Position numbers and translations under genes: made by a program. Positions 56,921-64,000 of a stretch of 64,000 nt of DNA are shown here, one piece after another (position 1 is the first letter of the stretch; each line of letters starts with the position of its first letter). This DNA comes from an uncultured Collinsella sp. (lineage in GTDB: Bacteria > Actinomycetota > Coriobacteriia > Coriobacteriales > Coriobacteriaceae): assembly GCA_905197665.1 (NCBI GenBank), contig CAJJZP010000014.1, forward strand, positions 1 through 64,000, in the 5' to 3' direction. The notes under the pieces are model-generated. The model saw nothing but the letters and a program-made list of their open reading frames with translations, had not been told where the DNA came from and did no database searches.

Positions 56921-57018
56921 TGGTAAACATCCTGCTAAAAACGTTTTACCAAACGTCAGACTAACAATCTTGAAACCCTAATTGGTAAAACTGTCAAGAG
57001 TTTTACCATCGCAATTCT
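56921..57018. promoter_or_regulatory. Two inverted repeats between the HAD gene and glgB
   Basis: TGGTAAAAC (56993-57001) faces GTTTTACCA (57010-57018) with 8 bp between, a perfect dyad. A second, looser pair is TGGTAAACA (56921-56929) with GTTTTACCA (56943-56951). The sites fill the divergent promoter region, so they are good operator candidates for a regulator of sugar storage genes, possibly LacI-like. The regulator is not identified. Confidence 0.5.
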
Positions 57019-57229
57019 GCCAGTGGTCTAAACATGGCGCTCGCCGATTAAACACAGCCGCAAATCCACTTTTCTCCATAAAAGTAACGAACAGGTGTTA
57101 TCGTATTTCGTGCCGAAAGTTCCACCGAGCACGCGAGGTGGAACGAATCATAGAACTATCGCCGTCCCTTCGATTCGTGCAGCCTTGGACCTTTCGCATC
57201 TAGTCACCAAGGCAACACGCTGCCGCGTC

Positions 57230-59506
57230 ATGATGGGATCAAACGTGAGCGATACAAAGCTAAAGCCAGCAACTAAAAAGCCCGCTACCCGTAAAGCCGC
57301 CCCGCACGCACCGGAACTCTCCAAGGACGATGTCTACCTGTTTGGCATCGGCACGTGGGAGCGCAGCTGGGAAAAGATGGGCGCGCACCCCGACACGCAG
57401 AACCGTACGCGCGGCTGGCGCTTTTGCGTTTGGGCGCCCGATGTAAAGAGCGTGCATGTCATTGGTGAATTTAACGACTGGGATGAGGAAGCCAACCCTC
57501 TGGTGCCCGTGCATACGAGCGCTATTTGGGAAGGCTTTATTCCTGGCGCAGAACAAGGTCAGCTCTATAAGTATCTCATTGAGACCAACGAGGGCGAGAA
57601 GCTCTACAAGGCCGATCCGTACGCCTTCAAGGCCGAGTGCCCTCCGGGAACGGCAAGCGTGCTGTGGACCCTCGATGGCTACAAGTGGAACGACGCCGCA
57701 TGGCTCAAGCGCCGCGCCAGTCATAACCACATGTCGCAGCCCCTTAACATCTACGAGGTGCATATTGGCTCGTGGAAGCGCCACGGCGACGCGCCACAGG
57801 GCGAGCCGGACGAGTACGGCAACTACCCTGGCCCCATGGACCCCTTCCCCGCGCAGCGCGGCGAGTTCTACACCTACGACGACCTGTCGGTCGAGCTCGT
57901 GGACTACGTGCACGACATGGGCTACACGCATATCGAGGTCATGCCGCTTATGGAGCATCCCTTCGATGGCTCCTGGGGCTACCAGACGACCGGCTACTAT
58001 GCCGCCACGTCGCGCTATGGCGACCCGCAGCAGCTCATGCACTTTATCGATGCGTGTCACAAGGCGGGCATTGGCGTAATCATGGACTGGGTGCCCGGCG
58101 GTTTTTGCGCCGACTCCCACGGCCTTGCCACCTTTAACGGCCACATGCTGTTTGAGCACGAGATTCACCCCAACTGGGGCACGCACAAGTTCGACTTCGC
58201 CCGTGGCGAGGTCCGCTCCTTCCTGGTCTCCAACGTGCTGTACTGGCTCGAGAACTTCCATGTTGACGGCATTCGCATGGACGGCGTGTCCAGCATGCTG
58301 TACCTCAACTTTGGCATCGACGATCCCGGCCAAAAGAAGTTCAATAAGTACGGTACCGAGGAGGACCTGGACGCCAGCGCTTTTATCCGCCAGGTCAACT
58401 GCGCCGTGGAGGCCCACTTCCCTGACGTAATGATGATGGCCGAGGAGTCCACCGCGTGGCCGCTCGTGACCTACCCGCCGCAGGACGGCGGCCTGGGCTT
58501 CCACTACAAGTGGGACATGGGCTGGATGAACGACACCCTGCACTACATGCAGACCGATTTTCCGTGGCGCCCCGGCAACCACGGGCTGCTCACGTTCTCC
58601 ATCATGTACGCCTTTACCGAAAACTTCATTTGTCCGCTGAGCCACGACGAAGTCGTGCACGGCAAGTGCTCGCTCATCGGCCGCATGCCGGGCGACTGGT
58701 GGCGTCAGTTTGCCGGCCTGCGCACGCTGGCTTTCTACCAGATGACGCACCCTGGCGCCAAGCTCAACTTTATGGGCAACGAGATCGGCCAGTTTATTGA
58801 GTGGCGCTACTACGAGTCCATCCAGTGGTTCCTGACCGAGGAGTACGAGACCCACCGTCATCATCAGGCGTTTATCAAGGCGCTCAACCACCTGTACACC
58901 GCCGAGCCCGCCCTGTACGAGCGTGGCTACACCGACGACGGCTTTACCTGGATCGACGCGGACAACTCCAAGCAGTCCATCGTGAGCTTTGTGCGTCAGG
59001 GCGAGGACGTCGACGACGATCTGGTGATCCTGATCAACTTTGACCCGGCGAGCTACGAGAGTTTCCGCGTGGGCGTGCCGCGCGAGGGCGACTGGGAGGT
59101 CATCTTTGATTCCGACCTTCCCGAGTTTGGCGGCAGCGGTTATGCCGGCGAAGAGCCCTACACCTGCTCGAGCGAGCCCTATCCCTGGAACGGGCAGATG
59201 GACTCCATTGAGATTAAGGTGCCCGGTCTGGCAGGCGTGGTGCTTAAGCGCCGTGGTCCCAGCAGCTATAAGCCGCCCGTGGTCGAGGAGCCCAAGGCTG
59301 CGCCCAAAAAGCGCACGTCCTCGGTGAAGCCTAAGCCTGCGGCTGCCAAGAAGGCTCCGGCTAAGGCGAAGGCCACGACGACCAAGGCCAAGGCCAAGGC
59401 TGCCGCAAAGCCCGCTGCTAAGGCCGCAGCCAAGAAACCGGCTGCCAAAAAGGCCGCTACCAAGACCAAGTCTGCTTCTGTTAAGCCGTCTGCCAAGGAT
59501 GCGTAA
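57230..59506 (+). CDS. glgB: 1,4-alpha-glucan branching enzyme with a Lys/Ala-rich tail
   Basis: The protein has ~758 residues from ATG 57230 (GTG 57245, with GGGA upstream, is a close alternative). It makes alpha-1,6 branches in glycogen. N-terminal CBM48 has WRFCVWAPDVKSVHVIGEFN; the catalytic GH13 barrel has EVHIGSWKRHG, EVMPLMEHPFDGSWGYQTTG, nucleophile region HVDGIRMDGVSSML, acid/base region MMMAEESTAWP and LSHDEVVHGKCSLIGRMPGD. The end is unusual: after VVLKRRGPSSY about 75 residues rich in AAKKPAAKKAATKTK-like repeats follow, resembling histone H1. The N terminus also has KKPATRK. It heads the glycogen operon. Confidence 0.95.
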   Translation: MMGSNVSDTKLKPATKKPATRKAAPHAPELSKDDVYLFGIGTWERSWEKMGAHPDTQNRTRGWRFCVWAPDVKSVHVIGEFNDWDEEANPLVPVHTSAIWEGFIPGAEQGQLYKYLIETNEGEKLYKADPYAFKAECPPGTASVLWTLDGYKWNDAAWLKRRASHNHMSQPLNIYEVHIGSWKRHGDAPQGEPDEYGNYPGPMDPFPAQRGEFYTYDDLSVELVDYVHDMGYTHIEVMPLMEHPFDGSWGYQTTGYYAATSRYGDPQQLMHFIDACHKAGIGVIMDWVPGGFCADSHGLATFNGHMLFEHEIHPNWGTHKFDFARGEVRSFLVSNVLYWLENFHVDGIRMDGVSSMLYLNFGIDDPGQKKFNKYGTEEDLDASAFIRQVNCAVEAHFPDVMMMAEESTAWPLVTYPPQDGGLGFHYKWDMGWMNDTLHYMQTDFPWRPGNHGLLTFSIMYAFTENFICPLSHDEVVHGKCSLIGRMPGDWWRQFAGLRTLAFYQMTHPGAKLNFMGNEIGQFIEWRYYESIQWFLTEEYETHRHHQAFIKALNHLYTAEPALYERGYTDDGFTWIDADNSKQSIVSFVRQGEDVDDDLVILINFDPASYESFRVGVPREGDWEVIFDSDLPEFGGSGYAGEEPYTCSSEPYPWNGQMDSIEIKVPGLAGVVLKRRGPSSYKPPVVEEPKAAPKKRTSSVKPKPAAAKKAPAKAKATTTKAKAKAAAKPAAKAAAKKPAAKKAATKTKSASVKPSAKDA

Positions 59507-59599
59507 CAAAACCGTTACAGCTGTAATTACCCGCCCCGACGAGGCGTAGGATACATGTCATAACCGTTCCGGGAGAAACATCCCCGGGGGAAGGAACGT

Positions 59600-62026
59600 A
59601 TGAATAAGATCTTCGACAACAAGCAGGAGTTTACTGAGCTCTATCGCGATGCCGTCATGAGCATTAGCGGCAAGAGCGTCGAGGCTGCCAGCGACCTCGA
59701 CCGCTTTAACGCCCTGGCCAAGCTCGTGGCCGAGAAGGCGCGCACCGTTGCCACCAAGAGTGACGCCCGCGCCACCGCCGAGGGCAAGAAGCGCGTTTAC
59801 TACTTCTCGATCGAGTTTTTGATCGGCCGCCTGCTCGACAACTACCTGCTCAACTTTGGTGTGCGCGACATGGTCGCCGAGGCGCTCGACGACATGGGCT
59901 TCGACCTGTCCGTCATCGAGAACCAGGAGCCCGATCCGGCCCTGGGCAACGGCGGCCTGGGTCGTCTGGCCGCATGCTTCTTGGATTCCATGGCAGCCGA
60001 GGGCATTGCCGGCTACGGCAACGGCATGCGCTACCGTTACGGCCTGTTTAAACAGGAGATTGTCAACGGCAGCCAGGTCGAGGCCACCGACGAGTGGCTC
60101 ACCCACGGCTATCCCTGGGAGGTCCGTCGTCAGGATAAGGCCGTGACCATCAAGTTTGGTGGCCATGTAGAGGGCTTTGAGGAGAACGGCCGCACGTTCT
60201 ATCGCACGGTGGACACGCAGGACATCCTGGCCGTTCCTTATGACATCCCCGTCGTGGGCTATGCCGGCGAGACCGTCAACAAGCTGCGCGTCTGGGCTGC
60301 CGAGCCGGTCGAGGAGCACTTCGATCTGGAGGCCTTCAACCGTGGCGACTATGCCCTGGCCGATGCCGAGCGCGCCGAGGCCGAGGCCATCAGTGCCATC
60401 CTCTACCCCAACGACGCTGGCGAGCACGGCCGTCTGCTGCGTCTGAAGCAGGAGTACCTGTTTGTCTCGGCTGGTATCTACAGCCTGCTCGACACCTTTG
60501 AGAAGGAACACGGCGCTAACTGGGAGCTGCTGCCGCAGTTTGTTGCCATCCACACCAACGACACGCACCCCGCCATGTGCGGCCCCGAGCTCATGCGTAT
60601 CCTGATCGACGAGAAGAAGCTCGAGTGGGATGACGCCTGGAACATCGTGACGCAGGTCGTTAGCTATACCAACCACACCATCCTGCCCGAGGCCCTGGAG
60701 AAGTGGCCCATCGGCACGTTCTCCAAGCTCCTCCCCCGTGTGTACCAGATCATCGACGAGATCAGCCGTCGTTGGCACGAGTCGTTCGACACCACACAGG
60801 AGGGCTGGCAGGAGCGTCTGCGCCAGACCGCCATTCTGTGGGACGGCGAGATTCGCATGGCCAACCTGTCCGTGATCTGCAGCCATAGCGTCAACGGCGT
60901 GGCCAAAATCCACTCCGACATCATCAAGAACATCGTGCTCAAGGACTTCTATGCCCTGACGCCCGAGAAGTTCAACAACAAGACCAACGGCATCTCGCAT
61001 CGTCGCTTCTTTGCCGAGGCCAACCCCACCTACGCCAAGCTCGTGACCGAGGCCATTGGCGATGGCTGGCTCAAGGACGCCTTTGAGCTGGAGAAGCTCA
61101 AGGAATTTAAGGACGACACCGAATTCCTGAAGGCCGTGGGTGCCTCCAAGCGCGCCAACAAGGAGCGTCTGGCCGCCTACGTCAAGGCCGAGACCGGTCT
61201 GGTTATTGACCCCAACACCGTCTTCGATGTCCAGGTGAAGCGCTTCCACGCCTACAAGCGCCAGCTCATGAACATCATGAAGGTGATGGACATCTACAAC
61301 CGTCGCATCGCCGATCCTAACTTCCACGTGACGCCGACGACCTTCATCTTTAGCGGCAAGGCTGCCTCGAGCTACACCTTCGCCAAGGAGACCATCCGCC
61401 TCATTAACTCCGTGGCCGACGTCATCAACAACGACGCCCGCGTCAACGAGGTCATGAAGGTCTGCTTTATCCCCAACTTCCGCGTGAGCAACGCCCAGCT
61501 CATCTACCCCGCCGCCGAGATCTCGGAGCAGATCTCCACGGCCGGCAAGGAGGCCTCGGGCACGTCCAACATGAAGCTCATGATGAACGGCGCCATTACG
61601 CTGGGCACCCTCGACGGCGCCAACATCGAGATCGCCGACCTGGCCGGCCGCGAGAACGAGGCCATCTTTGGCCTGACCGCCCCCGAGGTCGAGCAGCTCT
61701 GGGCGTCGAACAGCTACTTTGCGTGGGATACCCTCAACGGCGATCGTGAGCGTCTGGGCCGCGTGATGGACGAGCTCAAGGACAACACCTTTGCGGGTCT
61801 TTCGGGTAACTTCGAGAGCATCTACAACGAGCTCATGAACAACAACGACCCCGACCTGGTCATGGCCGACTTCCGCAGCTACGTGGATGCGTGGGAAAAG
61901 CTCACCGGCAGCTACGGCGACCAGGAGACCTGGAACCGCAAGGCGCTGCTCAACACTGCCTCCTCGGGCTGGTTCTCGAGCGACCGCACCATTCGAGAGT
62001 ACCGCGACGAGATCTGGCATGCGTAA
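59600..62026 (+). CDS. glgP: Glycogen/starch/maltodextrin phosphorylase
   Basis: The protein has 808 residues, a normal length, with GGGGGAAGGAACGT before ATG 59600. It releases glucose 1-phosphate from alpha-1,4 glucans. Motifs are RVYYFSIEFLIGRLL-like (~65), LGNGGLGRLAACFLDSMA (~116-133), YGLFKQ, HTNDTHPAMCGPELMR (~316-331), VFDVQVKRFHAYKRQLMN (~542) and the PLP-lysine region GTSNMKLMMNGAITLGTLDG with K659. It lies 93 nt after glgB and 106 nt before glgC. Confidence 0.96.
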   Translation: MNKIFDNKQEFTELYRDAVMSISGKSVEAASDLDRFNALAKLVAEKARTVATKSDARATAEGKKRVYYFSIEFLIGRLLDNYLLNFGVRDMVAEALDDMGFDLSVIENQEPDPALGNGGLGRLAACFLDSMAAEGIAGYGNGMRYRYGLFKQEIVNGSQVEATDEWLTHGYPWEVRRQDKAVTIKFGGHVEGFEENGRTFYRTVDTQDILAVPYDIPVVGYAGETVNKLRVWAAEPVEEHFDLEAFNRGDYALADAERAEAEAISAILYPNDAGEHGRLLRLKQEYLFVSAGIYSLLDTFEKEHGANWELLPQFVAIHTNDTHPAMCGPELMRILIDEKKLEWDDAWNIVTQVVSYTNHTILPEALEKWPIGTFSKLLPRVYQIIDEISRRWHESFDTTQEGWQERLRQTAILWDGEIRMANLSVICSHSVNGVAKIHSDIIKNIVLKDFYALTPEKFNNKTNGISHRRFFAEANPTYAKLVTEAIGDGWLKDAFELEKLKEFKDDTEFLKAVGASKRANKERLAAYVKAETGLVIDPNTVFDVQVKRFHAYKRQLMNIMKVMDIYNRRIADPNFHVTPTTFIFSGKAASSYTFAKETIRLINSVADVINNDARVNEVMKVCFIPNFRVSNAQLIYPAAEISEQISTAGKEASGTSNMKLMMNGAITLGTLDGANIEIADLAGRENEAIFGLTAPEVEQLWASNSYFAWDTLNGDRERLGRVMDELKDNTFAGLSGNFESIYNELMNNNDPDLVMADFRSYVDAWEKLTGSYGDQETWNRKALLNTASSGWFSSDRTIREYRDEIWHA

Positions 62027-62132
62027 AGGCGCGCGAGCTCCCTTTGCCGCACGGCATTATTCGACGGGCGCGACCGAGCGCCGCGCCCGTCGCTAATGGG
62101 TTTAGGAACATCGATGACAGAAGGAGAAATCG

Positions 62133-63281
62133 ATGAGTAAGAAAGAATGCATCGCGATGCTCCTCGCAGGAGGACAGGGCAGCCGATTGGGGGCACTCAC
62201 CCAAAAGATCGCCAAGCCGGCGGTTAGCTTTGGTGGCAAGTTCCGCATTATCGACTTTTCGCTGTCCAACTGCTCCAACTCGGGCATCGACACGGTGGGC
62301 GTTCTGACGCAGTACCGTCCCTACCTGCTGCATGCCTACGTGGGCTCCGGCGAGGCGTGGGATCTGGACAGCCGCGACGGCGGCGTGTCGATCCTGCCGC
62401 CGTACGAGACGCAGACCGGCGGCGCCTGGTATGCGGGCACGGCCGACGCCATTACGCAGAACCTCGACTACATCAAGGCTAACGACCCCAAGTACGTCCT
62501 GATTCTTTCGGGCGATCACCTGTATCGCATGGACTACCGCAAGATGCTCAAGACGCACATTGAGAACAACGCCGACCTCACGGTGAGCGTTATGCCCGTG
62601 CCGTGGGAGGAGGCCAGCCGCTTTGGCATCCTGACCACCGACCCCGAGGACGGCCGCATCACCAAGTTCACCGAGAAGCCCGAGAAGCCCGATTCGAACC
62701 TCGCGTCCATGGGCATCTACATCTTCTCGGCCGACGTGCTGATCGAGGCGCTCGAGGAGGACGCCCTGGACCAGCGCTCGAGCCACGACTTTGGCAAGGA
62801 CATCATCCCCAAGCTGCTCGGCGAGAACAAGCGCCTTTACAGCTACGAGTTCCACGGCTTTTGGAAGGATGTCGGCACCATCGCCAGCTTCCACGAGACC
62901 TCGATGGACCTGCTGGGCAACAACCCCGAGTTCGATCTGTTCGACAAGAACTTCCCCATCATGTCCAACATCACCACGCGTCCGCCGCACTACATTGGCC
63001 CGGACGGCCGCCTGGACGACTGCCTGGTCTCCAACGGCTGCAAGATCTACGGCACCGCTCGCCACTCGATTCTTTCGACCGATGTCATCATCGAGGAGCG
63101 CGCCGTGGTCGAGGACTCCGTGCTGCTGCCGGGTGCGCACGTTAAGAGCGGCGCGCACATCTGCCGCGCTATTTTGGGCGAGAACTCCACGGTCGAAGAG
63201 GGCGTGAAGCTCGGCTCTGTCGATACCACCAAGGATACGGCCGTCGTTGGAAATGACGTCGTTATCGGGAAGGGGGAATGA
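62133..63281 (+). CDS. glgC: Glucose-1-phosphate adenylyltransferase
   Basis: The protein has 382 residues. It makes ADP-glucose from glucose 1-phosphate and ATP, the committed step of bacterial glycogen synthesis. Motifs are AMLLAGGQGSRLGALTQKIA (~8-27), PAVSFGGKFRIIDFSLSNC, GTADAITQNLDYI, LILSGDHLYRMDY (~125-137) and FTEKPEKPDSNLASMGIYIF, followed by a beta-helix domain (SNGCKIYGTARHSILSTDVI). ATG follows an AGAAGGAG site. The stop is 4 nt before glgD. Allosteric control by sugar phosphates is usual in the family. Confidence 0.95.
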   Translation: MSKKECIAMLLAGGQGSRLGALTQKIAKPAVSFGGKFRIIDFSLSNCSNSGIDTVGVLTQYRPYLLHAYVGSGEAWDLDSRDGGVSILPPYETQTGGAWYAGTADAITQNLDYIKANDPKYVLILSGDHLYRMDYRKMLKTHIENNADLTVSVMPVPWEEASRFGILTTDPEDGRITKFTEKPEKPDSNLASMGIYIFSADVLIEALEEDALDQRSSHDFGKDIIPKLLGENKRLYSYEFHGFWKDVGTIASFHETSMDLLGNNPEFDLFDKNFPIMSNITTRPPHYIGPDGRLDDCLVSNGCKIYGTARHSILSTDVIIEERAVVEDSVLLPGAHVKSGAHICRAILGENSTVEEGVKLGSVDTTKDTAVVGNDVVIGKGE

Positions 63282-63285
63282 TCCG

Positions 63286-64000
63286 ATGATCAATCGCAAG
63301 GCCATCGGTTATATCACCGCTAACTACTCTTCGACCTACGGCAGCGTCCTGCTCAAGGACCGCCCCATCGCGTCCGTTCCGTTTTTGGGCCGCTACCGCC
63401 TGATCGACTTTCCGCTGTCCAACATGATGAATGCCGGCATCAAGACCGTTGGCGTCGTCATGCCGGGTAACTACCGCTCGCTGATCGACCACGTGGGCTC
63501 GGGCAAGGACTGGGGCTTGGACCGCAAGAAGGGCGGCCTGTTCATGGTGCCCGGCAACGCGTATGGCACCACCAAGGGCGGCATGCGCTTCCTGCTGCGC
63601 GACATCATTTCCAATAAGACGCTGTTCCAGCGCTCGGACAAGCCCTATGTTGTGATGATGGGCACCAACATCATCTTTAATATGGACCTCAACACCATCA
63701 TCGACGCGCACGAGAACTCCGGCGCCCAGATGACCGTGGTGTACTGCAAGGCCACGCGCAATGTTGATGACGAGACCAAGCTCGAGATTAACGAGAACGG
63801 CCGCCTGACGGGCGTGAGCGCCGGCGTCGTGTACGGCGACAACGCGTCCATGGACTGCTGCATCGTCAACCGCGAGACGCTGCTCGAGATTATCGACCAC
63901 TACCAGGCCGCCGACTATCTGGACCTGCTCGAGGCACTCCAGGGCGACTTTGGCAACATCGACGTGTGCAGCTACGAGTACAAGGGCGAGGTCGTGGGCG
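63286..64000 (+). CDS. glgD: Glucose-1-phosphate adenylyltransferase regulatory subunit GlgD (partial)
   Basis: The gene runs off the right edge after 238 codons. It starts ATGATCAATCGC (AAGGGGGAATG upstream). The reading shows MINRKAIGYITANYSSTYGS, PIASVPFLGRYRLIDFPLSN, MMNAGIKTVGV, then VVMMGTNIIFNMDLNTIIDA. The pyrophosphorylase core lost the GGxGTRL ATP loop (LLKDRPIASV here), as is typical of GlgD, which partners GlgC as a regulatory subunit. Operon order glgB-glgP-glgC-glgD is consistent with this. Confidence 0.93.
   Translation, partial: MINRKAIGYITANYSSTYGSVLLKDRPIASVPFLGRYRLIDFPLSNMMNAGIKTVGVVMPGNYRSLIDHVGSGKDWGLDRKKGGLFMVPGNAYGTTKGGMRFLLRDIISNKTLFQRSDKPYVVMMGTNIIFNMDLNTIIDAHENSGAQMTVVYCKATRNVDDETKLEINENGRLTGVSAGVVYGDNASMDCCIVNRETLLEIIDHYQAADYLDLLEALQGDFGNIDVCSYEYKGEVVG

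Noticed and set aside
59558..62020. Long antisense reading frame (~820 codons) opposite glgP
   Set aside because: It is a frame of the strongly biased codon use of glgP, with low-complexity Leu/Val/Gly-rich sequence and no domain. The same holds for the ~749-codon frame opposite glgB (57260-59509).

Overview
The window looks like a chromosomal segment of a Collinsella-type member of the Coriobacteriia (Actinomycetota). I infer this from the GC-rich housekeeping genes, their coriobacterial order (cmk-plsC-ispH-DUF512-der-plsY-gpsA), the glycogen operon with both glgC and glgD, and the mix of pilins, LPxTG proteins and accessory genes. No taxonomic search was possible.

Layout. (1) 1-5.1 kb is an eroding accessory region. 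It has small membrane or secreted proteins, gene remnants (a DnaQ-like exonuclease, a thioredoxin-like protein), a zinc-ribbon/DUF6273 membrane protein and a type IV/Flp-like prepilin. The prepilin carries a 10-G tract near its start and a variable-looking C terminus. (2) 5.5-22.9 kb is conserved core on the minus strand: tRNA-Pro, coaBC, a zinc-ribbon coiled-coil protein, a Nif3-like protein, a cysteine desulfurase, rpe, gpsA, plsY, der, a DUF512 radical-SAM protein, ispH, plsC, cmk, rluB, scpB, scpA, a site-2 protease, a small membrane protein and an ABC-F ATPase. (3) 22.9-25.9 kb holds a duplicated tRNA-Ala module, a tRNA with a CAU anticodon, tRNA-Val and two copies of a ~140-bp palindromic element. 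(4) 24.2-40 kb is a low-GC accessory and defence-like island. It contains a split AbiEi/nuclease-like gene, a RelE-type toxin-antitoxin pair, an MNT nucleotidyltransferase pair, a membrane GIY-YIG protein, an LPxTG surface protein, a KAP-like P-loop NTPase, a Rad50-like ATPase with a DUF4297-like nuclease partner, and an AbiH gene with a nonsense codon. The island also contains two truncated copies of the 3' end of ugd, each with a terminator-like hairpin like that of the intact gene. (5) 40.3-54.4 kb is an exopolysaccharide or capsule operon on the minus strand. It starts with a LoaP/NusG-like antiterminator and a priming sugar transferase and ends with intact ugd; between them lie glycosyltransferases, a Wzy-like polymerase, a Wzx-like flippase, sugar-modifying enzymes and acetyltransferases. 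(6) 55.3-56.9 kb has a third tRNA-Ala, thiamine pyrophosphokinase and a HAD phosphatase on the minus strand. (7) 57.2-64 kb is a plus-strand glycogen operon, glgB-glgP-glgC-glgD, with glgD cut by the window end.

How the parts may work together. The polysaccharide operon has the parts of a Wzx/Wzy pathway: a priming transferase, glycosyltransferases, a flippase, a polymerase, UDP-glucuronate supply and an aminosugar branch. Its antiterminator would let RNA polymerase read the ~14-kb unit. The glycogen operon covers ADP-glucose synthesis, branching and phosphorolysis. The most distinctive signal is a possible phase-variation layout for cell-surface structures. G:C tracts of 9-10 bp lie in the prepilin, in the priming sugar transferase and in two acetyltransferases. 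In the first two, a pair of start codons in different frames sits just upstream of the tract, so tract length decides which start gives the protein. The same 12-bp palindrome core lies upstream of both transcription units. These are sequence observations; the switching is inferred.
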